Shown: positions 7,250 through 15,640 of the stretch, piece after piece | How positions within the stretch are numbered: position 1 is the stretch's first letter | Layout of the letters: every line of letters begins with the position of its first letter | Assembly (NCBI GenBank): GCA_030430165.1 | Contig: JAUIGL010000011.1 | Coordinates: 1-64,000, forward strand | Length of the DNA: 64,000 bases | Source: a bacterium | GTDB lineage: Bacteria > Desulfobacterota > Binatia > HRBIN30 > CADEER01 | Direction: 5' to 3' | Program-made: the position numbers and the translations under genes | Notes under the pieces: model-generated | Told to the model about the DNA's origin: nothing | Database searches by the model: none | The model's input: the letters and a program-made list of their open reading frames with translations, nothing else

Positions 7250-8662
7250 ATGTCGGAGAAGCGTGATTTGTTGTGGCGAGGCTGGGCGTCGCGGGATCGC
7301 CGGGCCGATTGCGATGGTTGGGTACACCCCGACTTTGCCGAGGTCGCAGTCGCGTTGCGCGAACAGCTGAGAGGCGCGCCGGGAGGCGGTGCGGTGTGCG
7401 TCTACCACCGCGGCGAGTGTGTCGTCGACATCTGGGGAGGGATCCGCAACCGAGCGGGCGACCCCTGGCGCGAGAACACCATGGCGCCGAGCTTTTCGAC
7501 GACCAAGGGCGTGGCCTCGACTCTTCTCCACATCTACGTCGATCGCGGTTTGCTCGACTACGACGACGCGGTTGCCGACTACTGGCCCGAGTTTGCGCAG
7601 GGTGGCAAAGGTTCGATCACGGTGCGCCACGTGCTGTCGCATCGATCGGGCCTGTACCACATCCGCCAGATGATCGACCGCGCCGACCGGATGCTCGACT
7701 GGAAGCACATGATCGCCGCCATCGAGCGTGCCGAGCCGATCCACGAGCCGGGAGACAAGACCGGCTACCACGGACTGACCTACGGTTTTCTGGTTGGTGA
7801 GCTGCTGCAGCGGGTGACCGGGCGGAGCTTCGGCGCACTGGTGCACGACGACCTGGCGGTGCCGCTCGGACTCGACGGGATGTACGTCGGCGCCCCAAAG
7901 CGCGAGCTGCGTCGTGCCGCTGAGCTGATGTGGGTCGGCGACGACGGGTTCTCGCAGGAGAACCGACTCGCCGCGCTGGTTTGGCTCGGCAAGGGTGCGC
8001 AGTGGTTCGGCGAAGCCGCGCAATCGATGCTGCAGGCGACCGGGCTCGACTTCGATCTCGGCAGCATCGTCGACGCACTCGCGCCGCGCGGCATCAGCTC
8101 GTTTCAGTTCGACCACGAGGACACCCTGCGCGCCGCGATCCCGGCCGCCAACGGGCTGTTCACCGCGCGCTCGCTGGCGCGGATGTATGCCGCGTTGGCC
8201 GGCGGCGGCGAGCTCGATGGCGTGCGTTTGCTGTCGCGGCGCACTCTGGGACGCGCCATCCGGCTGCAGGGCAAGGCGCGTCGCACCGTGGTCATTCCGA
8301 TCGATATGCGATGGCGTCTCGGTTACCACGGAGTTCTCACTTCGGCCGGGGTCCCCGGGCGCGCGTTCGGGCACTTCGGGTTCGGCGGTTCCGGGGCCTG
8401 GGCCGACCCATCGCGCCAGCTGTCGGTCGGACTCATCGTCAACAGCGGCATGGGGTCGCCGTTCGGCGATCTGCGAATCGTCCGCATTGGCGGCGCCGCC
8501 CTGCGCTGCGCCAACCAGCGCCCGCGCGCGCGCCGCAGCACTGGCGCCGCCGCGGCCGGCGGTCGCACGAGCACCGCGAAGAAGGCGCCCGCGCGGCGCG
8601 CCGCCGCCAAGGGGCGTCCGAGGTTGCGCGCCGTCGGCGGTCGCAAGAAGGCTTCGCGCTAG
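7250..8662 (+). CDS. Beta-lactamase-family serine hydrolase (EstB type) with basic tail
   Basis: 470 residues. The class C beta-lactamase/esterase fold carries the catalytic S83-T-T-K86 (SxxK) in APSFSTTKGVAS, a tyrosine block near 173-178 (TGYHGLTYGFLVGE) and the C-terminal GHFGFGGSGAWADP in place of the KTG box. No signal peptide, so it is probably cytoplasmic, and esterase activity is likelier than beta-lactam hydrolysis. Residues ~425-470 are an Ala/Lys/Arg/Pro-rich tail (TAKKAPARRAAAKGRP), much like tails of nucleoid or PHA-granule proteins and unusual for this family. ATG at 7250 follows GGGGGGCGAG. Confidence 0.85.
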   Translation: MSEKRDLLWRGWASRDRRADCDGWVHPDFAEVAVALREQLRGAPGGGAVCVYHRGECVVDIWGGIRNRAGDPWRENTMAPSFSTTKGVASTLLHIYVDRGLLDYDDAVADYWPEFAQGGKGSITVRHVLSHRSGLYHIRQMIDRADRMLDWKHMIAAIERAEPIHEPGDKTGYHGLTYGFLVGELLQRVTGRSFGALVHDDLAVPLGLDGMYVGAPKRELRRAAELMWVGDDGFSQENRLAALVWLGKGAQWFGEAAQSMLQATGLDFDLGSIVDALAPRGISSFQFDHEDTLRAAIPAANGLFTARSLARMYAALAGGGELDGVRLLSRRTLGRAIRLQGKARRTVVIPIDMRWRLGYHGVLTSAGVPGRAFGHFGFGGSGAWADPSRQLSVGLIVNSGMGSPFGDLRIVRIGGAALRCANQRPRARRSTGAAAAGGRTSTAKKAPARRAAAKGRPRLRAVGGRKKASR

Positions 8663-8709
8663 CTCCCCCTACGCTCGGCGAGCGAGCGCTATTTGGGCGG
8701 CGCGTTCGG

Positions 8710-9570
8710 CTACTGCGGGCGCAGTGGCTGCTCGCCGAGATCGCGGATGAGGATCGACTGCGAGGTGTGTCCGATCGAGCCGCGCGCGTCATAGAGCCGG
8801 GCGTTGGCGGAGCCGGCGCCGTGCGGGCCGTAGTGGACGTCCGCATCCATGCACAGCCAATCGCCGTCGAGCGGGCGGTGAACGTGAATCGAGGCGTCGG
8901 GATTGATCGTGGCGATGGTCCGCTGCTCGAGTGCGCCGGCGCGGATCTCGCGCGCGATCGTCGGTACCGAGTAGCTCCAATCGGCGATGGTAGCGGTGCG
9001 TACGAACGGCGTTAGCGGCTCGTCGGCGACCAGCGGGCAGCGCAAGCGAAACCACAAGGCGCGCTGCGCCGGCTCGAGGGTCGCCCGGATGTCCAGGGTA
9101 TGGTGAAAGCCTTCTTCGCTGTCGAAGAGCGGCATGAGTTGCGACTCGCCCTCGTCGCTTGGCGGGGCGCCGTAGGGCGGTGGCGTCGTCGCGCCGTTGG
9201 CGTGCCGCGAGACGTCGATCTCGGCGACGCGGATGCGCATCGCTCGCGCGGTGGCGAACACCGTCCCGTCGGCCTCGATGTCGGCCTCGATGATCTCGAC
9301 GTTCTTGCCGGCGCGCAGGCAGCGCGTAGTCGTCGTCACCGGCTCGAGCGGCGCCGCCCGCTTGAGGTCGGCGACCAGGCGGACGACCTGCATCGGCTTG
9401 TCGGATTCGTAGCCCTCGACCGCCCGCGCCAGCAGTCCGAGCATGGCGCTGCCGTGCTGGCTGTTCGCGTACCACGGGCCGCGCGCCAGGTTGCTCGGGA
9501 TCAGCTGGCCGCCATCGCGGGTGAAGATGGAACGGCGTTCGATGGGAACCTGTTGCGGACTCGCGACCAT
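8710..9570 (-). CDS. Acyl-CoA thioesterase-like (double hot-dog) protein
   Basis: 286 residues of the TesB/thioesterase-like superfamily. The first hot-dog half has LARGPWYANSQHGSAMLGLLARAVE and VVRLVADLKRAAPLEPV; the second contains TPFVRTATIADWSYSVP, ATINPDASIHVHRPLDGDWL and SANARLYDARGSIGHTSQSI. Proposed activity is hydrolysis of an acyl-CoA; chain preference is unknown. ATG at 9570 is chosen because the extra 42 upstream codons in the longest frame are low complexity and unlike the family. A second, more canonical TesB is at 38255. Confidence 0.8.
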   Translation of the reverse strand: MVASPQQVPIERRSIFTRDGGQLIPSNLARGPWYANSQHGSAMLGLLARAVEGYESDKPMQVVRLVADLKRAAPLEPVTTTTRCLRAGKNVEIIEADIEADGTVFATARAMRIRVAEIDVSRHANGATTPPPYGAPPSDEGESQLMPLFDSEEGFHHTLDIRATLEPAQRALWFRLRCPLVADEPLTPFVRTATIADWSYSVPTIAREIRAGALEQRTIATINPDASIHVHRPLDGDWLCMDADVHYGPHGAGSANARLYDARGSIGHTSQSILIRDLGEQPLRPQ

Positions 9571-9660
9571 CCCCGGCAGGCTAGCGGTGGGCCGCCGCCG
9601 ATCAAGACCACCTCCTGCGGGCGGTGGGTCCGTTTGAGCCTCAATTGCGTTGGCGAAGGG

Positions 9661-9812
9661 CCCGGCCCGAACTCGAATTCCGTCCCCCCTTGCCAAGGGG
9701 GGACTTCAGGGGGGGGGGGCAACCGGAGGGCCATCGGCCCGAGAACGGAAGCTCCTTGCGTCGCGGCGCGACCTCACCCGGGCCCCTCCTTGGTAAGGAG
9801 GGGGGGCCGAGG
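9661..9812. repeat. C-rich palindromic repeat, copy 1
   Basis: The core CCCCCCTTGCCAAGGGGGG is followed by ACTTCAGGGGGG and, 60 bp on, a second palindrome CCCCTCCTTGGTAAGGAGGGG. About 115 bp (9661-9775) is homologous to 45737-45850, and the core recurs at 24311-24346. It fills most of the non-coding 9571-10086 gap before the ferritin-like gene; I see nothing else there apart from the ribosome-binding site GGAGGA at 10073. Confidence 0.7.
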
Positions 9813-10086
9813 GTTCGTTCTGCGTTGCCGCCAATCAAACCGTCGCGTCGCCCTCCGCCGCCGCGGCGGGTGGCTCACTGGCGCAGGGCGGGACCGCCGG
9901 CAGGGGCGTCAAGGGCCGGCGAGTTTTGTAACGAATTTCTGGTTCAGGACACTAAGGTTTGAGGGCATACTCCAGCGACGTGGCGGCGGGGAGTCAAACT
10001 CGGGGGTGCGAGTCGGTAATCGCGATTTGAGGGTGAGTTCGCCATGGTATACTTTGACGAGTCAGTTTGCCGGAGGATCTCCCCAT

Positions 10087-10917
10087 ATGGAGCGACCGTT
10101 CCCCGCTGCCCAGACCGGTCACGGTACCGTGATTCAGCCACGCCGCTTCGAGTTCGAAGAGCTCGAGAGCGTGCCGCAGTACTGGTTTGCCGATAATCCG
10201 ATTGCGACTCACATCGAGAATGCGTTCTCGATTCTGATTCCTCCGGGTGAGCGCTTTTTCATCCGCGCCGTGAAGGCATACGAGGACGAGATCGACGACC
10301 CCCAGCTGAAGGACCAGGTGCGTGCCTTCGTGCAGCAGGAAGGGCTGCACATGCGCGCGCACAATCAGTTGAACGCGTCGTTCGCGAGCTTCGGCGTCGA
10401 CGTCGCCCGCGAGGTCGACTATGCGGAGCGCGTCTTTGCTTGGGTCGAGCGCAGGGTTCCGAAGCGGATCCAGCTCGGAATGACGGCGTTTCTCGAGCAT
10501 CTCACCGCCACCGGCGCGCACATGTTGTTCATGGAACCGCTGGTCGCCAAGTCGATGCACCCGCAGATGTTGTCCTTCTGGCGGTGGCACGCGGTCGAAG
10601 AGCTCGAGCACAAGGCGGTCGCATTCGATGTGATGCGCAACGTCGGCATCGGGTACTTCACCAGAGCTTTCTCCGCCGTGGTGGCACTGGTCATGCTTGC
10701 TCTGCCTTTCGATCGAATCGCGCGTCGCATGGTCAAGGAAGATCCGCACCGCGTCACCAAAGAGGAGCTGGCCGCGGCGCGCCGCCTCGAGGCGAAGCTG
10801 ATGCGACCGCAGGTGAGGCTGATCCTCGACTACTTTCGACCGAGCTTTCATCCGACCGATTTCGACGATTCCGCATACCTAGAGGAGTGGTACGCCACGG
10901 TCGCCGAGGCTGCTTGA
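10087..10917 (+). CDS. Metal-dependent hydrolase of the PF10118/COG3687 family (ferritin-like diiron fold)
   Basis: 276 residues. The signature of this 'predicted metal-dependent hydrolase' family is visible: WFADNPIATHIENAFSILIPPGERFF at the start (~35-60), FVQQEGLHMRAHNQLN near 87, TAFLEHLTATGAHMLF near 140 and WRWHAVEELEHKAVAFDV near 172. The paired E/H residues are the expected di-metal ligands. The reaction is not established in the family. ATG at 10087 has GGAGGA 9 bases upstream. It lies 41 bp before the interrupted beta-barrel gene and may be co-transcribed with it. Confidence 0.85.
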   Translation: MERPFPAAQTGHGTVIQPRRFEFEELESVPQYWFADNPIATHIENAFSILIPPGERFFIRAVKAYEDEIDDPQLKDQVRAFVQQEGLHMRAHNQLNASFASFGVDVAREVDYAERVFAWVERRVPKRIQLGMTAFLEHLTATGAHMLFMEPLVAKSMHPQMLSFWRWHAVEELEHKAVAFDVMRNVGIGYFTRAFSAVVALVMLALPFDRIARRMVKEDPHRVTKEELAAARRLEAKLMRPQVRLILDYFRPSFHPTDFDDSAYLEEWYATVAEAA

Positions 10918-10958
10918 AGTGCGTGCGGGGTGCGGCCCCGCGGGCGGGGAGGTGGGGG

Positions 10959-11972
10959 ATGAAGTACTTTGTGGTCCCGCTGTTGGGCGGTGTGCTGTTG
11001 TCGCTCGCGCTGGCACAACCGGCGGCGGGTGGAGCGATCAGTCATTACTCGGCAGCGCCCGGCCTGATCAATCTCGACGACCTCTTCCTCCCGCCCACGG
11101 ACGCCGGCAAGCTCGTCTACCTGCAGTACAACATGTACTACGGGACCGACACCTTCCGTGACGCCGGCGGTCGCAAGGTCGACCAGATCACGGTCGAGGG
11201 ACCCGGCGGGCGTCCGATCGATCTCGATCTCGATCTCGAGATCAACTCGTGGACTCTGGCTCCGGGTCTATTGTGGTCTCCGGGCTGGGAGCTGCTCGGC
11301 GGAAAGTACGGTGCGGTCGTCTTGCTACCGATCGGCAATCCGTCCATCGCCGGATCGCTCAGCTCGCGCGTCGACCGCGGCGTCGATCTCGAGCAGTCGA
11401 GTTAGGGAGTGGGCGATCTCTACGTCCGCCCCTTGTGGTTCGAGTGGAACTTCGAGCGACTCGACGTCGGCGCCTCCTACGGTTTCTATGCACCGACCGG
11501 CAAGTACAGCCCGGGGGCGGCCGACAACGTCGGCCTCGGCTTCTGGGGGCACGAATTCATCGGCCGGGCGCGCTACCACATCGACCCAGAGAAAACGTTC
11601 GCCGCGATCGCCGCCGTGGTCGGTGAGATCAACCAGAACATAGAAGGGGAGGATCTGACCCCTGGAGCCCACGTCACCATCAACTGGGGGCTGCGCAAGG
11701 AGATGTTCGACGGCTGGTTTCAGCTCGGCATTCTCGGCTACGACACCTTTCAGGTGACTCACGACAGCGGCCGCGACGCCAACACGCCCACGAGCGAGGC
11801 GCTCGACGACGTCCACGCCGCCGGCTTCCAGCTCGGCGTTCCCAAGCTCGGCCTGACGGTCAAGTACATGCACGAGTTTCGCGCCGCGGATCGTTTCGAG
11901 GGGCAGTTGGTGACCATCCTTTTCGTGCTGCCGCTGGATGGTGTGGTCGATCGGGTCGGCGGGTTGTTTTGA
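10959..11972 (+). pseudogene. MetA-pathway/SphA-like outer-membrane barrel interrupted by in-frame TAG
   Basis: The frame from ATG 10959 (GGAGGTGGGGG upstream) to TGA 11972 would encode ~337 residues but has a TAG at 11403-11405. Before it are a signal peptide (MKYFVVPLLGGVLLSLALAQ) and LYLQYNMYYGTDTF-like strands; after it the same frame resumes with GDLYVRPLWFEWN, ASYGFYAPTGKYSPG and EINWGL-like strands up to VKYMHEFRAADRFEGQ. This matches the family of phenol-degradation (MetA/SphA) transporters predicted to form outer-membrane barrels. It could be a recent nonsense mutation, a sequencing error or read-through. A GTG at 11409 could restart the second half, but without a signal peptide. Confidence 0.75.
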
Positions 11973-11996
11973 ATCGGACTCGCAGGGCTGGATATT

Positions 11997-12054
11997 CTCG
12001 CGCAGAGCCGCAGAGGCGCAGAGAAAAGGGTTTTCCCGTGCGGCTCTGCGCGAG
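11997..12054. terminator. Perfect 16-bp hairpin between convergent genes
   Basis: CTCGCGCAGAGCCGCA (11997-12012) pairs exactly with TGCGGCTCTGCGCGAG (12039-12054) around a 26-base loop. It lies in the 102-bp gap where the barrel gene and the P450 gene converge. There is no T-run; a bidirectional barrier is the simplest reading. Confidence 0.6.
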
Positions 12055-12074
12055 TTGAGACTGGCGCTCCGCGG

Positions 12075-13370
12075 TCAGCTTCCCGTGTGTACGGCGACGG
12101 GTAGGGACTCGAGGCCGCGTAGGATCGGGTTCGGGCGGTAGCGCGGCGCTTCTTCGGCGAGCGAGATGTCGGCGAACCTCTCGAGCAGGGCGGCGAAGGC
12201 GATCTCGCCTTCGAGGCGGGCGAGTGGCGCGCCGAGACAGAAGTGCGCGCCCAATCCGAACGCCAGGTGCGGGTTCGGGTTGCGGCCGACGTCGAGCCGT
12301 TCCGGATTCTCGAATACCTCGGGGTCGTGGTTGGCGGCGCCGATGCCGACGATCAACATCGATCCCTCTTCGATTTCCTGGCCGCCGATCTCTACGTCTT
12401 CGGTAGCGGCGCGGATGGTTGCTTGGACCGGTCCGTCGAAGCGCAGCAGCTCGTCGATTGCGGTGTCCAGGAGACTCGGCTCGGCGCGCAGGCGGTCGAG
12501 CTGCTCGGGCTCGCGCAGCAGGGCGAGCAGGCCGTTGCCGATCAGGTTGGTCGTGGTTTCGTGGCCGGCGATCAGAATCAAATTGCTGGTGGCGAGAAGC
12601 TCGGCGTCGGTCAGGATGTCGTCTTCCTCCTGGGCGAGGATCATGGCGCTGATCAGGTCGTCGCGCGGTTCCACCCGACGCGCCGCGATGATCTCGCCGA
12701 GGTAGCCGAACAGCTGCTGCAGTGCGGGCGCGGTGGCGCGGTCGCCGAGCGTCGGACGGCCGACACTGGCGACGATCTCCGAGGCCCAGGCCTTGAACTT
12801 GCGATGGTCCTCCGCCGGCACGCCGAGCAGCTCGGCGATGACGATCGCCGGCAGGGGGGCGGCGAGGGTGTCGATGACGTCGATCACCGCGGTGCCGCTG
12901 CAGGGTGCGAGCAACTCGTCGACGATCGTTTCGATTCGACCGCGCAGGGCTTCGATTCGCCGCGGTGTGAACGCTTTGTTGACCAGCTTGCGCAGTCGGG
13001 TGTGGTCCGGCGGATCGGTGTTGAGCATCGAGCGGATGCCTCGGGTGGTTTGTTGAATGAACGCCGGCAGTCGTTCGAGGTTGTCGCGCAGGATCGCCGC
13101 GCGCATTCGGTCGACCGAGAATCGCGGATCGCGCAGGACTGAATGAACGTCTTGGTAGCGGGTGAGAAACCAGGCGCCCGGTCCCGTGTAGTTGGGCACC
13201 GGCATCGGCATCACCGGCCGCACCGAGCGCAGCAGCGAGTAGATGGCGAACGGATTCTCCAGGCTGCCGCGGCTGCGCAGAGGCAGGAACAAATCGAACT
13301 CGCCCTCGCTCGACGCTTGCCTGGGCGAAGCCGAGGGCGTGCTGGCGACCATTTCGATGGGATCGTTCAT
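12075..13370 (-). CDS. Cytochrome P450
   Basis: 431-residue soluble bacterial P450. The I-helix oxygen-binding motif is AGHETT, the K-helix ExxR is in DELLRFDGPVQ, and the haem-cysteine loop is FGLGAHFCLGAPLAR. The N-terminal third has PPDHTRLRKLVNKAFTPRRIE, typical of CYP107/CYP125-like families. It would hydroxylate a small lipophilic substrate using an external ferredoxin pair, which is not encoded here. It is divergent from a TetR gene, with a palindrome in the 55-bp gap, so repression by that TetR is likely. Confidence 0.93.
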   Translation of the reverse strand: MNDPIEMVASTPSASPRQASSEGEFDLFLPLRSRGSLENPFAIYSLLRSVRPVMPMPVPNYTGPGAWFLTRYQDVHSVLRDPRFSVDRMRAAILRDNLERLPAFIQQTTRGIRSMLNTDPPDHTRLRKLVNKAFTPRRIEALRGRIETIVDELLAPCSGTAVIDVIDTLAAPLPAIVIAELLGVPAEDHRKFKAWASEIVASVGRPTLGDRATAPALQQLFGYLGEIIAARRVEPRDDLISAMILAQEEDDILTDAELLATSNLILIAGHETTTNLIGNGLLALLREPEQLDRLRAEPSLLDTAIDELLRFDGPVQATIRAATEDVEIGGQEIEEGSMLIVGIGAANHDPEVFENPERLDVGRNPNPHLAFGLGAHFCLGAPLARLEGEIAFAALLERFADISLAEEAPRYRPNPILRGLESLPVAVHTGS

Positions 13371-13395
13371 CGGAGCACCTTTCTCCTCTTGAAAA

Positions 13396-13413
13396 TGACC
13401 GACTGGTCGGTCA
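13396..13413. promoter_or_regulatory. TetR operator palindrome
   Basis: Perfect 18-bp inverted repeat TGACCGACTGGTCGGTCA in the 55-bp intergenic space between the divergent P450 and TetR genes, 13 bp before the TetR ATG. Size, symmetry and GACCGAcTGGTC-type half sites are those of TetR operators, so it probably controls both directions. Confidence 0.8.
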
Positions 13414-13425
13414 TGCCTGTACTCG

Positions 13426-14052
13426 ATGCCGAAGATCGCTGCAAGTGAAAAGGATGCGTTCTACGAGCAGAGGCGCGCGGAGCTTGCCGATGTCGCCCTG
13501 CGCTTGTGGGCAGAGAAGGGCTTCGACGGCACCTCGGTTGCCGCGATTGCGGACGCCGCGGGGATTTCCAAGGGCACCTTCTATCTCTACTTCGCCAGCA
13601 AGCAGGCGCTGCTCGAAGACGTGCTGCGCCGCTACACGCTCCTGCCCAGCGTCCAGGCGATGGTGGAGAGCGTCGCCGACCACTCTCTAGAGGAGGCGGT
13701 GCACACCTTCGTGCGCCACGCCTGGCGGCATCTCAACCAGCACCGCGACCTGGTGCTGCTGACTCTGCGCGAGCTGCCCAGCCACATCGAGCAGGCCCAG
13801 GAGGCGTTGCAGCACGTCCTGGTGCCGACCAACAAACTGATTGCTCAGTACCTGGAAGACCGTCTCGGGCCGGAGCGCGCCCGCGAGATCTCGATGGTGA
13901 TCGCCGGACGCGGGTTGGTCGGGATGATCCTGATGATCTTCGTCAGCCAGGAGATCCTCGGCGCCAAGCGCTTCTTGCCGGTGAGCGACGACGACATCGC
14001 CGCAACCATCGCCCAGGTGTTTCTGCACGGCGTCGTCGGTGGTGCGCAATGA
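13426..14052 (+). CDS. TetR/AcrR-family repressor
   Basis: 208 residues. The N-terminal helix-turn-helix reads ALRLWAEKGFDGTSVAAIADAAGISKGTFYLYFASKQALLED (about 28-69), and a ligand-binding helical domain follows. It is divergent from the P450 and the shared gap holds an 18-bp palindrome, so it is likely the local repressor of itself, the P450 and the downstream AarF-type gene. Its TGA overlaps the next ATG (ATGA), showing translational coupling. Confidence 0.92.
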   Translation: MPKIAASEKDAFYEQRRAELADVALRLWAEKGFDGTSVAAIADAAGISKGTFYLYFASKQALLEDVLRRYTLLPSVQAMVESVADHSLEEAVHTFVRHAWRHLNQHRDLVLLTLRELPSHIEQAQEALQHVLVPTNKLIAQYLEDRLGPERAREISMVIAGRGLVGMILMIFVSQEILGAKRFLPVSDDDIAATIAQVFLHGVVGGAQ

Positions 14053-15356
14053 AACACTTCCGACCCTACCGCGCCGCGCGTGTCGCCGCTGCCGTCGCTC
14101 GGATCCTGCCGCACTACTGGATGCTGGTTGCGCGCGATCGCTTCGCCACGGCGAAGCCCGACGGGGACGACTGGGACCGTGCCCACCGGGTGGCTGCGGA
14201 CGAGATCAGTCGTCTCGCCGAAGATCTCGAAGGAGGTCTGATCAAGGCCGCACAGATCGGTGGGGCCCGCGCCGACGTCGTCCCCAAACCGTTCGTCGAC
14301 GAGCTCAGCAAGTTTCACGACGCGGTGCCGCCGCGTTCGTTCGACGACCTGCTGCCGATCGTCGAGGCGGACCTCGGCCGACCGGCGTCCGAGGTCTTCG
14401 AATCGATCGATCCGCTTCCACTCGGATCTGCTTCCCTGGCGCAGGTGCATCGGGCGCGCTTGCGCGACGGCGCCGAGGTCGTGGTCAAGATTCAGTACCC
14501 GGAGGCGCGCAAGATCTTTCCCCTCGATCTCGCCATGGTGCGACGGGTCGCTGCGGTGGTTCAGCCGATGCAGCGCACGCTCGATCTCACCAGCCTGGCC
14601 AACGAGGTCACCCACTTCGTCGAGATGGAGCTCGACTTCGAACGCGAGGCGCAGTCGTCGCAAAGGCTTGGCGAAATTTTGCGGGTGCGCGACGACGTTC
14701 GAGTTCCCGAGATCTACACCGACCTGTCTAGCGACCGGGTGATCGTCATGGAGTACCTGGACGGCATCAAGGTGACCAATGCCGACGCGTTGCGCGACGC
14801 GGGTCACGTGCTCAGCACGGTTGGCCGACAGGTGGGCCGGCTCTACGGTGCGATGATCTTCGAGTACGGATTCTTCCACGGCGATCCGCATCCCGGAAAC
14901 ATTCTGGTGATGCCTGACGGCAAGATCGGCTTGCTCGACTTCGGACTGTGCAAGCAGTTGCCGCCTGGTTTCGCGCCGCTGGTCGCCGAGATGATCGTGT
15001 CGGCCCTGATCGGCGACAGCGACGCCGCATTGCGCGCGGCTGCCGCGCTGTCGTTCGATATCGAGGAGTTGAGCGGCGACAACCTGCGTTCGCTGATGCT
15101 GCGCCTGATCGGTGATTCCGACGCCGGCGACAATCTGGCGGACGTCCTCGGTGGAACTCGAATCCGGCGCATCCCGGACGACTTTGGCCTGGTTCTGCGG
15201 ACCATGCTGCTGCTCAACGGTCTGTCGCACCGCCTGGCGCCCGGGCGCCGTCTCATCCAAGGCGAGTTGTTGCAGTCGCTGGCGGCCGCGGTAAGGGCCG
15301 CGAAGACTGGTGCAGGTGGCGCAAGCGCCGAGGCGCCGCTTGCGGCGAGCGGCTGA
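14049..15356 (+). CDS. ABC1/AarF/UbiB-family atypical kinase
   Basis: 435 residues. ABC1-kinase features: the KxGQ-like motif is altered (GLIKAAQIGGARAD, Ala instead of Gly), then LPLGSASLAQVHRARLRDG, EVVVKIQYPEA with the nucleotide Lys, EMELDFEREAQ, YLDGIKV, the catalytic FFHGDPHPGNIL and metal-binding LLDFGLCKQ. UbiB/Coq8 proteins support isoprenoid-quinone synthesis, and AarF-like paralogues often sit beside lipid genes. No C-terminal membrane hairpin is obvious. It overlaps the TetR gene by 4 bp, so it belongs to that regulated unit. Confidence 0.88.
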   Translation: MKHFRPYRAARVAAAVARILPHYWMLVARDRFATAKPDGDDWDRAHRVAADEISRLAEDLEGGLIKAAQIGGARADVVPKPFVDELSKFHDAVPPRSFDDLLPIVEADLGRPASEVFESIDPLPLGSASLAQVHRARLRDGAEVVVKIQYPEARKIFPLDLAMVRRVAAVVQPMQRTLDLTSLANEVTHFVEMELDFEREAQSSQRLGEILRVRDDVRVPEIYTDLSSDRVIVMEYLDGIKVTNADALRDAGHVLSTVGRQVGRLYGAMIFEYGFFHGDPHPGNILVMPDGKIGLLDFGLCKQLPPGFAPLVAEMIVSALIGDSDAALRAAAALSFDIEELSGDNLRSLMLRLIGDSDAGDNLADVLGGTRIRRIPDDFGLVLRTMLLLNGLSHRLAPGRRLIQGELLQSLAAAVRAAKTGAGGASAEAPLAASG

Positions 15357-15360
15357 GGTT

Positions 15361-15480
15361 GGGTCGTGGTGTCGCGAGCTCACTCGCAGAACCGCGCGCC
15401 GGCGAGCCGAAGCTCGCCATCTGCATCGCGGTTCTCTCTCCTTGTTCCCTAGTCGAGCGCTCCCCCGAACACCACGACCC
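15361..15480. repeat. 120-bp element with 10-bp inverted ends
   Basis: GGGTCGTGGT (15361-15370) is the exact reverse complement of ACCACGACCC (15471-15480). Inside are further GAGCTC- and GCGAGC-type stems. It follows directly after the AarF-type gene; the remainder of the gap to 15640 shows nothing coding. Confidence 0.5.
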
Positions 15481-15640
15481 TTCCCTTACCTACCGGCACG
15501 CGACGACACGCGCCGGATCGGGGGATCTTGGTGCCGAATTCGACGCTAGTCAATAGCGCGCCCCGACCCTCTCTTAGGTGCCTCCAGCCGGTGTCCCGGC
15601 CACTCTTGCTCAGCGATCTGGGAGAGGACATGCTGACGCC

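Noticed and set aside
9674-9720. C-rich palindrome as a Rho-independent terminator
   Set aside because: No T-run on either strand, and the flanking ~100 bp is repeated elsewhere, so it is better described as a dispersed repeat.
9100-10086. Plus-strand frame extending the ferritin-like gene upstream
   Set aside because: It is antisense to the thioesterase and crosses the C-rich repeat; ATG 10087 has a good ribosome-binding site.
10959-11972. Alternative genetic code (TAG or TGA read as sense)
   Set aside because: TAG, TGA and TAA all end well-defined genes here (for example TAG for the luciferase-like, DinB-family and YdbL-like genes, TGA for the AarF-like and YdbH-like genes); only two genes show internal stops.
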